Assembly: GCA_050248735.1 (NCBI GenBank)
Contig: JBFWRU010000010.1
Span: 72,150-136,149, forward strand
DNA: 64,000 nt
Source of the DNA: JACKFE01 sp050248735
Lineage (GTDB): Bacteria > Nitrospirota > Nitrospiria > Nitrospirales > UBA8639
Direction: 5' to 3'
Below, one piece after another: positions 1-8,897 of the stretch. Numbering within the stretch: the first letter of the stretch is position 1; every line of letters begins with the position of its first letter. The translations under genes were made by a program, and so were the position numbers. The notes beneath the pieces were generated by a model. It was not told the origin of the DNA and made no database searches. It worked only from the letters and a program-made list of their open reading frames with translations.

Positions 1-174
1 CCAACCAGGATGAGCAATGATCAGTTTCACGTCAGTCATCCCACGAGTTTCTAATGTCCTGGTGATGAAATAATTGAGCAAGGCTGGTACCGATGCATAG
101 AAAATCAGAAGGATCAGAATGAGTGTCGGAATTGACCACCATAAGACACGGGCAAGGCGGGTTGTCGTAGCCAT
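1..174 (-). CDS. N-terminal fragment of a membrane-anchored protein (gene runs off the left edge)
   Basis: Only the first 58 codons are visible, starting at an ATG on the minus strand. After a short basic start (MATTTRLARVL) there is one strong hydrophobic segment at about residues 11-35, then a polar region ending TRGMTDVKLIIAHPG. A single N-terminal anchor followed by a beta-rich exported region is typical of AsmA/YdbH-like envelope proteins, and that is a weak guess only. It is divergent from glnS, so bases 175-390 should carry both promoters. The gene is incomplete because of the window edge, not visibly broken. Confidence 0.5.
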   Translation of the reverse strand, partial: MATTTRLARVLWWSIPTLILILLIFYASVPALLNYFITRTLETRGMTDVKLIIAHPGW

Positions 175-390
175 ATAATCGCGGGGTGTTCACGTAGCCG
201 TGAGTGAAAATGGGTCAGAGCGATTGAGGAGTTTTCGACGATGTTGTTTCATCCCTATCTATCGATTTCACTCTTGCCAGGGCGAAAGCTGGCTTGTATG
301 CTTGGGCTTTCAATGAGATGGGTGAGCCTTTCTATTTCTTACCATTGTAACAAAGCGTTTTCACCGTAAGCTCGGATTTTTTCTTTTGTG

Positions 391-2076
391 ATGTCTTCAG
401 AGCAATCTCATCAACAGGATTTTATTCGAACCCAAATCCGGGAAGATCTGGAGGCCGGAAAGTTTGGGGGAAGGGTTCACACCCGGTTTCCGCCTGAACC
501 GAACGGCCACCTGCACATCGGACATGCCAAGTCGATTTGTTTGAATTTCGGGATTGCACAGGAATTCTCCGGAAAATGCAATCTTCGTTTGGATGACACG
601 AATCCGACCAAGGAGCATATGGATTATGTGCAGTCCATTCAAGAGGATGTTCGGTGGTTGGGATTTGATTGGGAGGGCCGACTATTTTTTGCTTCCGACT
701 ATTTCCCCCAATTGTATGCTTTTGCGGTGGGTCTCATCAAAAAAGGCCGGGCGTATGTTGATAGTCTTGGCGCAGAAGACATGAGAGCCTTTCGTGGGAC
801 ACTCACGGAACCGGGACGCAACAGTCCTTATCGGAATCGTTCCGTCGAAGAAAATCTTGATCTGTTTTCCCGAATGAAAGATGGGGAGTTTGCAGATGGG
901 ACGCATGTGCTCCGGGCCAAAATTGATATGGCAGCCTCTAATATCAATATGCGTGATCCTGCGCTCTATCGTATACGTCGGGCTTCGCATTATCGCTTGG
1001 GAATGTCCTGGTGCATCTATCCGACCTATGATTTTGCTCATCCGCTCTCGGATTCCCTGGAAGGGATTTCCCATTCATTATGCACGTTGGAATTTGAAGA
1101 CCATCGACCCTTGTATGATTGGGTGTTACGGGAATGTGAAGTGGCCTGTCATTCTCAACAAATTGAATTCGCGCGATTGAATGTGGCCTCTACCGTGATG
1201 AGTAAACGTAAATTGCTTCAATTAGTCGAAGAGCGCCACGTGGCCGGGTGGGATGATCCCCGGTTGCCAACGATTAAGGGGCTGAGGCGCCGGGGCTACA
1301 CCCCAGCAGCCATTCGAAATTTTTGCGAACGAATTGGAGTAGCCAAACGCGATAGCGTCATCGAAATGGCTCTGTTGGAGCATGCAATTCGAGAGGATTT
1401 GAATCAAACCGCGCAACGGGTCATGGGCGTGCTTCATCCACTTCGGATCGTCATTGAAAATTATCCCGAGGGAAAGGTTGAAGAGTTGGAGGCGGTCAAT
1501 AATCCCGAGGATTCCAGTCAGGGAAAGCGCACAGTTCCGTTTTCTGGTGAATTACTGATCGAACAAGACGATTTTCGCGAGGAGCCCCCCAAGAAATTTT
1601 TTCGGCTTTCGCCCGGCCAGGAAGTCCGTCTTCGGTATGCTTATATCATTCGATGTGTCGGGTTTGAAAAGGATCCCATCACCGGCCAGGTGACGGTTGT
1701 GCGGTGTACCTATGATCCGGACACCAAAAGTGGTGGGTCCCATGCGAGCCGAAAAGTGAAGGGAACGTTGCATTGGGTATCGAAGCCACATGCCATACCG
1801 GCCCAGGTTCGATTGTATGAACCTTTGTTGGGTCAGACTGGCTCCATCGGCCAGGGAGAAGAAAAAGATTTCCTGGAGCTTCTGAATCCTCAGTCCTTGA
1901 TTACGGTGTCAGATTGCCGTGTGGAGCCCTGCCTTGCTAATGCTCTTCCCGGGAGTCGGTTTCAATTTGAGCGACAGGGGTATTTTTGCCTTGATCCGGA
2001 TTCTACCCAACAACAGTTGGTCTTTAACCGGACAGTCTCCCTTCGGGATTCTTGGGCAAAAATCGAAAAGTCCTAG
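391..2076 (+). CDS. glnS: Glutaminyl-tRNA synthetase
   Basis: Class I aminoacyl-tRNA synthetase that charges tRNA-Gln with glutamine in the cytoplasm. The N-terminal Rossmann domain has PPEPNGHLHIGHAKS, with the HIGH signature near residue 42. The second class I signature is VMSKRKL near residue 270. The C-terminal half is the beta-barrel anticodon-binding region. The length of about 561 residues matches bacterial GlnRS (about 550). A GTG at 388 directly precedes the ATG at 391; I chose the ATG, and there is no clear Shine-Dalgarno for either. The gene is monocistronic and convergent with the next one. Its presence implies direct Gln charging rather than sole reliance on GatCAB transamidation. 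The identification is secure. Confidence 0.97.
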   Translation: MSSEQSHQQDFIRTQIREDLEAGKFGGRVHTRFPPEPNGHLHIGHAKSICLNFGIAQEFSGKCNLRLDDTNPTKEHMDYVQSIQEDVRWLGFDWEGRLFFASDYFPQLYAFAVGLIKKGRAYVDSLGAEDMRAFRGTLTEPGRNSPYRNRSVEENLDLFSRMKDGEFADGTHVLRAKIDMAASNINMRDPALYRIRRASHYRLGMSWCIYPTYDFAHPLSDSLEGISHSLCTLEFEDHRPLYDWVLRECEVACHSQQIEFARLNVASTVMSKRKLLQLVEERHVAGWDDPRLPTIKGLRRRGYTPAAIRNFCERIGVAKRDSVIEMALLEHAIREDLNQTAQRVMGVLHPLRIVIENYPEGKVEELEAVNNPEDSSQGKRTVPFSGELLIEQDDFREEPPKKFFRLSPGQEVRLRYAYIIRCVGFEKDPITGQVTVVRCTYDPDTKSGGSHASRKVKGTLHWVSKPHAIPAQVRLYEPLLGQTGSIGQGEEKDFLELLNPQSLITVSDCRVEPCLANALPGSRFQFERQGYFCLDPDSTQQQLVFNRTVSLRDSWAKIEKS

Positions 2077-2093
2077 ATCGGAGATAATGCGGC

Positions 2094-2726
2094 CTAGTCG
2101 TTTGATATTGTAAGTGCTTCCGCGGATTGCAGAAGTCTTTTTTCCTCTGATCGGGTAATGTATCTCCATTCCCCCGCTGGTATATCGAGTGTAAGCGTTC
2201 CAATTCGAATTCGCTTCAAATCCAACACCTTTAGGGGGGTATGAAATTGTGGATCTTTGAAGGAGTGAAACAGACGGCGGATATGTCTGTTTTTCCCCTC
2301 CTTTAAAACGACTTGGAGATAAGTTTTTGGTCCAATCTCACGTAGTTTTTGGACTTGGTGAACTTTTAATAGACCAAAGGTGGATGGAACGCCATTTCGT
2401 GCGTCAGAAAGATTTTCCTCTGAAATTCTTCCCCGCACAACTATGTCATAACATTTTTCGCAAACCCCGGGTTGTGTGAACAGATCAACCAGATTCCCAT
2501 GCTGAGTAAAGAGCAATAGTCCTCTGGAGAGTTTATCGAGTCGGCCAATAGGTACCCAGCCATCCTGTAAAAAAAATGGAGGGAGGGCGTCGTAGACTGT
2601 CGTGCGCTGTTTTTCGTCATTTCTGGTGACCAGCAGGCCTTTGGGTTTGTGGAATATGATAAATTTTGGTGACCAATGAGTATTGGGTTGAGAGGACTGT
2701 TCTTTTTTTGTGATTCCGTTACTCAT
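2094..2726 (-). CDS. RsuA/RluE-type rRNA pseudouridine synthase
   Basis: Enzyme that isomerises a specific uridine in rRNA to pseudouridine. The sequence has the family motif GRLDKLSRGLLLFT, with the predicted catalytic Asp at residue 64, and KEGKNRHIRRL near residue 140, which matches the conserved basic segment of the RsuA/RluB/E/F branch. The protein has 210 residues and lacks an N-terminal S4 domain, as in RluE, which modifies 23S rRNA. The exact target nucleotide cannot be told from sequence alone. It starts at an ATG and is convergent with glnS, with only 17 bp between the stops. Confidence 0.9.
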   Translation of the reverse strand: MSNGITKKEQSSQPNTHWSPKFIIFHKPKGLLVTRNDEKQRTTVYDALPPFFLQDGWVPIGRLDKLSRGLLLFTQHGNLVDLFTQPGVCEKCYDIVVRGRISEENLSDARNGVPSTFGLLKVHQVQKLREIGPKTYLQVVLKEGKNRHIRRLFHSFKDPQFHTPLKVLDLKRIRIGTLTLDIPAGEWRYITRSEEKRLLQSAEALTISND

Positions 2727-2947
2727 TCACGTATTTATCATTAAGTTAAAGTTATCTATATTGAAGGGCTTTTTCCGTCGTGGCGAATTTTTAGTGCGAA
2801 GGGGTTGGTTTTGGCAAGACTTTTTCGTACCCTTAGGAAGGGTCTGGGGGGGTGGTTTAAGTCGTTCAATTTTAGTACGATCTCCTTATGATGCATGCCA
2901 GATTCCCCAAAGCTAGAAATTTACTTAAAAAGGTAAAGGTAAAGGTG

Positions 2948-2997
2948 ACACCGTATCCTGCCGATAAATCTCTGTGTGGGCAGGTTGGAAGCGGTGT
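2948..2997 (+). other. Nested inverted repeats, possible structured leader RNA
   Basis: ACACCG (2948-2953) pairs with CGGTGT (2992-2997), and inside it CCTGCC (2957-2962) pairs perfectly with GGCAGG (2979-2984). Both helices are perfect and nested, so a two-helix fold with an internal loop is possible. It ends 22 bp before the start of the small membrane ORF at 3020. It has no T-tract and so is not an ordinary intrinsic terminator. It matches no riboswitch class that I recognise. Confidence 0.35.
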
Positions 2998-3019
2998 AGC
3001 TTAGCAGAGGCTAGGAAAC

Positions 3020-3151
3020 ATGTTAGGAAAAATATTTTTTGTGCTTGGAATGGTCTTCTTGGCATGTTGCGTGACAGTGTTGTTTTGGATGGGCTGGATC
3101 CACGGTGTTTCGTGGTCAAATCGAAAAGTGTATCATTCCAGCCAAGTCTAG
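3020..3151 (+). CDS. Possible 43-residue single-span membrane peptide
   Basis: The ATG at 3020 is preceded by AGGAAAC, a plausible Shine-Dalgarno at usable spacing. The translation begins MLGKIFFVLGMVFLACCVTV, continues hydrophobic to about residue 27, and ends with a basic, polar tail (SNRKVYHSS). This is a classic layout for a small one-helix membrane protein with its C-terminus on the charged side. No family is recognised. It is short, so chance cannot be excluded; the start context and composition are the only evidence. Confidence 0.4.
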   Translation: MLGKIFFVLGMVFLACCVTVLFWMGWIHGVSWSNRKVYHSSQV

Positions 3152-3366
3152 GTCCTGTTTTCTCTCACCCGTTTTCCCCTGCCTGTCTTCGATTCGAACC
3201 TGCATTTTATCTTAAGTATACGTTGATACATCTCCTATGACTCTCATAAGAGCTGGAGTTATGCACATTTATCCAGGTCCCCAGTTGTGGGCAGGTTGTC
3301 CTAAGGGGTGAATGCTTGTTGAAGACTGTCTTCTTCTACATTCGTGAATTAAAGGGTTTGCTCTAA

Positions 3367-4107
3367 ATGCGTGCAGGGGAAGGACACCAAGCATCTGGCC
3401 AGTATGGGAATGCCTATTCCCAAGGTGCCTTAAATTGGATGGATGAGGCTACCTACCCATCCCCGAATGATTTAAATGACAGCTTTTGGCGATGGGAGTT
3501 TCTTCGGCGTCGTGCCGATTATCGACAGGATTGGGCCAATTTTTATCCACAAACGTACGAATATAATCTTGGGTGTGCACGGAATCCCAGTTATCCCACC
3601 CGCTTTAATAAACCGGTATTCCCGCCCGATCATCCGGCTTTTAAAGCACGAATGCCGAATTCTCTAGAGAAATATCATTTAAGCGGATTGCCAAATCCCG
3701 CGATCGCCAAACCGTGGATGCTTTCCTTTGATAGCGATTATGGGCGGATTTATTTCGGACAAGGACCGGATTGGATGGCCGGAGGCGATGAAGTGTCTCT
3801 CTGTTTACCGGAATGGAAAGTAGCGGCGGTCTTTGATCTCAAACGACCGTTAAACGGCCAAATTGAAAAAATCAAAGCTGACTTAACAGAATGGCAGTCA
3901 CATCAGGTTGGGAAAAAACTGGAGCGGAGAAAACGACGGGATGAGTGGCCCCTGTACTTGAGAATCTTGGATGCCCTGGATCTCGGAGTACAGCCGGCTG
4001 AAATCGGGCGAGTCCTCTTCCATATTCAGCATAAGGAAGAAGCTGAGGCCAGGGTGGCCCAACTGCAAAAGTATGCCACACAGTTGAGTCTACATTTTCC
4101 GAGTTGA
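3367..4107 (+). CDS. DUF6499/DUF2285-like protein, putative regulator linked to the ATPase
   Basis: Protein of 246 residues. Near residue 38 is FWRWEFLRRRADYRQDW, which matches the short W-FLRR-YR-D motif of DUF6499 proteins. The C-terminal segment LRILDALDLGVQPAEIGRVLF resembles the helix-turn-helix-like end of DUF2285 proteins. Both families occur in proteins annotated as putative transcriptional regulators of integrative elements; no biochemical function is established for this one. It ends 60 bp upstream of the large BrxD-like ATPase on the same strand, so the two are probably co-transcribed. The family match is by motif and the role is inference. Confidence 0.65.
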   Translation: MRAGEGHQASGQYGNAYSQGALNWMDEATYPSPNDLNDSFWRWEFLRRRADYRQDWANFYPQTYEYNLGCARNPSYPTRFNKPVFPPDHPAFKARMPNSLEKYHLSGLPNPAIAKPWMLSFDSDYGRIYFGQGPDWMAGGDEVSLCLPEWKVAAVFDLKRPLNGQIEKIKADLTEWQSHQVGKKLERRKRRDEWPLYLRILDALDLGVQPAEIGRVLFHIQHKEEAEARVAQLQKYATQLSLHFPS

Positions 4108-4167
4108 GAAGACATCTTCAAATTCGAGGGGGGGATTACAATTTTTCGAAGGAAAGTGGATGCGCCT

Positions 4168-6696
4168 ATGAGCAATTTAATTGATGCCTTAAATCGTCTC
4201 CAGAGTCGACAGGGACAAGATCAGGGCGTTTCAACGGTGGAAGCCCCTCCAACCAAACATGACGGTCCTTCCTCTCCTGTGTCAGATCGGGTAGCCATTG
4301 CGCCTGATCAAATGAAACCGTCGGATACAAAATGCTTGCCGGCCATGGGCACCCATGAGTGGGTGGGTATGCTTCAAAAAGAATATTTACATGCGTTTAT
4401 CCGCGAAGGGGGAGCGGCCGTCAAGTTTGGTGTGTGTACGAAAGGAGAGGCTATTCTGGAGTGCCAGACACAATTGGAAGCGATGGCTCATGAAGAGGCC
4501 TATGTATATGCCAAGGTCGATTCCCGATTCACCAAGGTTCATATGGTGGAAAAACTGTTCCATAAAATTGCCAAGCAATTGGATTGGGATGATTTGGCCT
4601 ATCGATTTATGATTCGCCTGTTGAAGGATAACGGTTATCAGATTCCATCCAATCGGAAAGAGTTCTCTCTTCGGCAAATTGCCGCATTGAACGAACGAAA
4701 AGAACCCATGTTGCGGCGCGATGTACAAACCTGGCTGGAAAAAACGATTGAAGGAGATCCGGGCCTTTGCCGTGAATTTCGAATGGCCATGATTCGATTA
4801 TGTTTGGCCCAACTGGATGCCGGGGATACGGATCAGGTCTTGGGAACCGCTGTCAAAGAGTGGTTGTGTGGTGACCTGCGGTTGGTTTCGGGAGTGAAAA
4901 AAGCGCTGATTTACCAGAAAGTCGCTCGCCACAACGCCAGGTATATGTTGTCGTCCCTCACGCGTTGGTTACGGCTGAGTGGGCATGGAGGATTGGTGGT
5001 GACAGTGGATATCTCGCAATACTTCCAAAAACGAAATTCGGTTGCCCAGGGAGGGGAGTTAGTCTTTTCGCCATCAGCCACCATGGATCTCTATGAGTTA
5101 TTGCGCCAGTTTCTTGATGCCAGTGATGACATCGAAGGTTTATTGATGGTGATCTTAAGTCCGCAGGATTTTCTCTCTGATGTTCGCCGAGGGGTAGATC
5201 GCTATGAGCCTCTCAAGCTTCGGGTGTGGGATGATATCCGACCGAAGCATCGGCAAAATCCGTTATCCTGCCTGGTGCGGATTGGTTTGATGAACCAACC
5301 TGAGTCGATCCCCGAGTCCGTGACTAATTTGACGCCATCATTACCTATCGTTCCCGATCTTGAGGCCAGACGAGTGATCGAAGGCCTTCGGGCCGGTGTG
5401 CCCAACCGTCATGTGGTCAATGCCCTTGGGTGTTTGCAGCCGGAAATTGAAGGGCGGTTCCGGCGATTATTGGAAGCGACACAAAACAATGTTACAGCCG
5501 GAACGTGTCCCCGGGGAATGGTGATTGATGGGGAATTTGGGGCCGGAAAATCCCATGTGCTGGAATATTTACAAAACTTGGCACTGGAATCCCATTTTAT
5601 TTGTAGCCGGATCGTGATCAGCAAGGAAACGCCGCTGTATCACCCTGTGCGGTTGTACTATTCCGCCATTGAATCTGCGATTATCCCCAATAAACGGGGA
5701 GAGGTCTTTACCGAAATCGCGAGTGAATGTGATGTGTGGACTCCCCGATATAAAGATCTGGTGAATTGGGTCAATAATCCCGAGAACGAAATTGACGCCC
5801 GATTTGCGGCAACCTTGTTTCTTTACGAACGCATGAGTTCGGATATGGAGCTGGGCCATCGGATGGCCCGGTTTTGGACGGGAGATCCGGTGAGTGTCGG
5901 AGATCTCAAGAAGTATTTGCAAGAAGCCGGATTTGCGGAGAAATATGCATTTGGAAAAGCCTCGGTCACCCAGTTGGCATTACAACGGTTTCAGTTTGCA
6001 GCCCGGCTTATGCAGGCTGCCGGATATTCAGGGTGGATTCTTTTGATTGATGAAGTGGAACTCATTGGACGGTATTCCGTTAATCAGCGCGCCAAATCCT
6101 ATGGGGAAGTGGCGCGATTGATGCAAATGGATGGGGGCCCCAGTTTGCCTGGTCTGGGGACGGTCCTGGCTCTCACCAATGATTTTCGCAGTGAAGTTCT
6201 GGAGAAAAAAGGGGATAAGACCAAGTTGGTGGAAAAACTTCGAGTGAAAGGAACGGAGCAAGATATCCAGTTGGCTGCCAAAGCCGAACAGGGAATGAAA
6301 CTGTTGGAAACCCAGCGCATCCCGATCGGACAGCCACCGGTGGACGTCATCGAGGATGTGCACCGGACGGTGCGGACGCTGCACTTGAAGGGACATGGTT
6401 GGCGTATGTGGGAGCAGGCTACGGATGCGCCGGCTACCATTATTCCGGATGCCAGCATGAGAAAATATGTAAAAAGTTGGGTAACTCAGTTGGACTTCCA
6501 ACGAATGTTTCCGAATGAAGCGTGTGAATTGGAATCCGCCAATTGGAAGTTTACCTATGAGGAAACGCCTTCAAAGGCACTTCACTCCCACAAGACCGCT
6601 GAGTCCACAATCCTGCAGGATTCCGTTTCGCAAGAAGCGGAACTCGTAGCTCAAGTTTTTTCCGGTGAATCCGATCCTTCAGAACCTTCCAGTTAA
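4168..6696 (+). CDS. BrxD-like (DUF2791) P-loop ATPase, paralogue 1
   Basis: Large AAA-type ATPase of 842 residues. In order it has a Pro/Ser-rich leader (to about residue 58), an N-terminal domain beginning HEWVGMLQKEYLHAFI with GGAAVKFG, an HTH-like segment (VIEGLRAGVPNRHVVNALG, near residue 400), a Walker A (GEFGAGKSH, near 454) and a Walker B (LLIDEVE, near 621). A sensor-like LALTNDF follows. These features match the ATP-binding family of BREX BrxD proteins, but no other BREX component is nearby. A GTG at 4156 is an alternative start; the GAAGGAAA upstream is spaced between the two. Compared with paralogues 2 and 3 it carries a longer leader and a longer C-terminal tail. Its DNA or protein partner is unknown. 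Confidence 0.85.
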   Translation: MSNLIDALNRLQSRQGQDQGVSTVEAPPTKHDGPSSPVSDRVAIAPDQMKPSDTKCLPAMGTHEWVGMLQKEYLHAFIREGGAAVKFGVCTKGEAILECQTQLEAMAHEEAYVYAKVDSRFTKVHMVEKLFHKIAKQLDWDDLAYRFMIRLLKDNGYQIPSNRKEFSLRQIAALNERKEPMLRRDVQTWLEKTIEGDPGLCREFRMAMIRLCLAQLDAGDTDQVLGTAVKEWLCGDLRLVSGVKKALIYQKVARHNARYMLSSLTRWLRLSGHGGLVVTVDISQYFQKRNSVAQGGELVFSPSATMDLYELLRQFLDASDDIEGLLMVILSPQDFLSDVRRGVDRYEPLKLRVWDDIRPKHRQNPLSCLVRIGLMNQPESIPESVTNLTPSLPIVPDLEARRVIEGLRAGVPNRHVVNALGCLQPEIEGRFRRLLEATQNNVTAGTCPRGMVIDGEFGAGKSHVLEYLQNLALESHFICSRIVISKETPLYHPVRLYYSAIESAIIPNKRGEVFTEIASECDVWTPRYKDLVNWVNNPENEIDARFAATLFLYERMSSDMELGHRMARFWTGDPVSVGDLKKYLQEAGFAEKYAFGKASVTQLALQRFQFAARLMQAAGYSGWILLIDEVELIGRYSVNQRAKSYGEVARLMQMDGGPSLPGLGTVLALTNDFRSEVLEKKGDKTKLVEKLRVKGTEQDIQLAAKAEQGMKLLETQRIPIGQPPVDVIEDVHRTVRTLHLKGHGWRMWEQATDAPATIIPDASMRKYVKSWVTQLDFQRMFPNEACELESANWKFTYEETPSKALHSHKTAESTILQDSVSQEAELVAQVFSGESDPSEPSS

Positions 6697-6892
6697 CTCG
6701 CACTTTCTGGTGACGATCAAATCAATAGCAGTGAGCCGGGTCGATGACTGTTCTTCCCGGCTCCTGCGGTATGGCCTGAGCAACTCTTTTGAGTTTGGTC
6801 CCTCTCCAGTTGAAATTACCTGCCGCGATCTGTAACAGTTGATGACGAAGAGTGGATTGGTCCCACTCTTTCCTCCCTAGGATTACATTCTT

Positions 6893-8227
6893 TTGCACAA
6901 CCAACACGGTTCCCCGTTTTCCCATATTTTCCGCCTGTGGTGGCCTCTGGCGGGAAGTTGGTTATTGATGGGGTTTGAAATCCCTCTCGTTGCGATTGTT
7001 TTATCCAGATTTCCTAACCCTGAAATTCACCTGGCGGCATGGGGTGGTGTTGTATTTCCTCTGTCCCTCATCATTGAAGCGCCGATCATCATGATCCTGT
7101 CGGCTTCCACGGTGCTGTGCAAAGACGGTCCGGCCTATGTTCTTCTCCGAAACTTCATCTGGGTTTTCGGTGGAATGTTGACGATGCTCCATATGGCCGT
7201 AGCCTTTACTCCGTTATATGACGTGATTGTGGTGGACTGGTTAGGTGCACCGGCTCCCATTGTCGAGCCAGCGAGAGTAGGCTTGCAAATTATGACCCCA
7301 TGGACCCTGGCCATTGCCTTGAGACGTTTTCTGCAGGGGGTGGTTATTCGGACCGGTCAAACTCGTCTTATTGTGTTGGGGACTTTCATGCGGATCTGTG
7401 TCAGTGGAAGTCTCTTGGGATTCGGGCTTTGGGAAACGGGGAGGGCAGGGATTGTGGTTGCCACGACGGCGATGGTCACCGGAGTGATCGTGGAAGCCGG
7501 ATTGATTCACTTGATAGCCCGTTCGGCAATCAGGATGGTGTGGAGCCAGCCTCAGATCTCCGACTTGTCCCTTCGGAAGCTGGTGAAATTTTATGTGCCG
7601 TTAGCCGCGACACCCCTGATGACGTTGGCAACCTTACCCATTATCAGCGCCGCTTTGAGCCGAATGCCAATGGCCTTGGAGTCTCTGGCGGTGTGGCCGG
7701 TGTTGGGAGGGTTAACCTTTGTCTTCCGGAGCGTGGGATTTGCCTTTCAGGAAGTGGTGATTGCACTCAGCGTCCGTCGTGAAATGGTCATTCCGCTCAA
7801 ATATTTTGCTGGAGGATTGGCTTGTTGTACGACCGGGACCTTGCTATTTCTTGCGGTCACGCCATTGGCGACGTTTTGGTTTGATGCTGTTGCGGCGTTA
7901 ACCCCTGCCTTGTCCCTGATGGCTCAAAAAGGATTGTGGATTGCCCTGCTCATGCCTCTGTTTAGTCCCTGGGAAGGTTTTTTTAATGGAATACTGGTTC
8001 AACACGGCCTGACAAAATGCGTGACACAAGCCGTTTTTCTGTATGGAGTTGGGTGTTCGACTCTTTTGGGATTGGGAGTATTTTATGGAGGATGGACGGG
8101 TTTATATGTCGGACTGATGGCCGTGGTATTTGGATTAATTCTACAGACCACCTGGTTGGGTAAAAAAAGCACTCGGTTTCTTTCCACGGCTTTAAGGGAA
8201 ACGGTGGTGAATGATCGCAAGTCCTGA
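6893..8227 (+). CDS. MATE-like multi-span membrane transporter
   Basis: Highly hydrophobic protein of 444 residues with about twelve predicted membrane helices spread over the whole length and no large soluble domain. The N-terminal stretch (FRLWWPLAGSWLLMGFEIP) and the two-bundle layout resemble the MOP/MATE superfamily of drug and lipid-linked sugar exporters. It lacks motifs that would assign a substrate. The start is a TTG; no in-frame ATG lies nearby before the first helix. It follows ATPase paralogue 1 by about 200 bp and is probably a separate unit. The stop codon lies inside the inverted repeat at 8224-8276. Confidence 0.7.
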   Translation: MHNQHGSPFSHIFRLWWPLAGSWLLMGFEIPLVAIVLSRFPNPEIHLAAWGGVVFPLSLIIEAPIIMILSASTVLCKDGPAYVLLRNFIWVFGGMLTMLHMAVAFTPLYDVIVVDWLGAPAPIVEPARVGLQIMTPWTLAIALRRFLQGVVIRTGQTRLIVLGTFMRICVSGSLLGFGLWETGRAGIVVATTAMVTGVIVEAGLIHLIARSAIRMVWSQPQISDLSLRKLVKFYVPLAATPLMTLATLPIISAALSRMPMALESLAVWPVLGGLTFVFRSVGFAFQEVVIALSVRREMVIPLKYFAGGLACCTTGTLLFLAVTPLATFWFDAVAALTPALSLMAQKGLWIALLMPLFSPWEGFFNGILVQHGLTKCVTQAVFLYGVGCSTLLGLGVFYGGWTGLYVGLMAVVFGLILQTTWLGKKSTRFLSTALRETVVNDRKS

Positions 8228-8276
8228 AGGGAAAAACCTCCAGCTAAAGGAGGTGTTTGAAGGAAACTCCCTTCAG
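8224..8276. terminator. Nested hairpin at the end of the MATE-like gene
   Basis: CTGAAGGGA (8224-8232) pairs perfectly with TCCCTTCAG (8268-8276). Inside it, ACCTCC (8236-8241) pairs with GGAGGT (8249-8254) around a 7-base loop. The stop codon TGA is part of the outer arm. No T-run follows, so it may be a transcript-end stabiliser or attenuating structure rather than a canonical intrinsic terminator. Confidence 0.5.
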
Positions 8277-8452
8277 AATTTGCGAGTTTGACAGGAGGTT
8301 TGCTTGATTTAACCTATTGAAAAAAATGACAAAATTGGCCATTTAATCGGAAGGTGAAGATCAGGAATGGGTTTTGCGATTAAAATTCCTTAGTGATTAG
8401 TCCAATCGCTAATAGGGATGGTTGATTACATATCAAAACCCCGGTTCCCCTA

Positions 8453-8821
8453 ATGAATAGAATTTTGGTTATTGATGACGATGAAAATGTGCGGGACACT
8501 GTGTCCTTATTTTTAGAAAATGCGGGGTATGCCGTGGTGGAAGGGGCGACTTCTGAGGAAGGATTTGAAAATCTTCAAGGTACGCAGGCCTCCGCAGTGA
8601 TTACCGACATCGGATCGTTGTCTCATGGCGGCCAAACGCCATTTCAGAATATTCGAAAACGAAGTCCTCATTTTCCCATCATTGCCTTATCCGGCACCAT
8701 GGCACATTTTCAGAGCGGGGGGAGGCCCATTCCTCATAGTCTCCGACCCACCTTCACTCTCCAAAAACCTTTTACCGTTGATGAGCTTCTTGAGATCATT
8801 CAACGGGCCCTTCTTCGCTGA
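8453..8821 (+). CDS. Stand-alone CheY-like receiver protein
   Basis: Single receiver domain of 122 residues with no output domain. The acidic pocket is MNRILVIDDDEN (residues 8-10), the predicted phospho-acceptor is D52 in VITDIGS and the conserved lysine is K105 in LQKPFT. The middle of the fold (SLSHGGQTPF) is less typical than in CheY. No histidine kinase is adjacent, so the partner is unknown; the output must be by protein contact. It is preceded by about 170 bp of AT-rich DNA that should hold its promoter. Confidence 0.88.
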   Translation: MNRILVIDDDENVRDTVSLFLENAGYAVVEGATSEEGFENLQGTQASAVITDIGSLSHGGQTPFQNIRKRSPHFPIIALSGTMAHFQSGGRPIPHSLRPTFTLQKPFTVDELLEIIQRALLR

Positions 8822-8897
8822 AATACCCTCCTCTTTCCGATATCCTCTGATCCTTCACCCGATTCTGGATGGGCTAGGACATTATTAATGTCATCGA

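Larger units (their letters stand above)
2727..3366. other. Gene-poor stretch with a structured element and one tiny ORF
   Basis: This 640 bp interval holds no conserved protein that I recognise. Two things stand out: a nested pair of inverted repeats at 2948-2997 and a 43-codon hydrophobic ORF at 3020-3151, both listed separately. A short run of GGTAAA repeats lies at 2932-2946. Other open frames here have no ribosome binding site and no protein-like composition. Confidence 0.5.

Noticed and set aside
2932..2946. Short GGTAAA tandem repeat as a CRISPR or regulatory array
   Set aside because: Only about two and a half units, no spacers and no cas genes.
6722..6925. A 67-residue minus-strand frame between the ATPase and the transporter
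   Set aside because: It overlaps the transporter start and shows no start signal.
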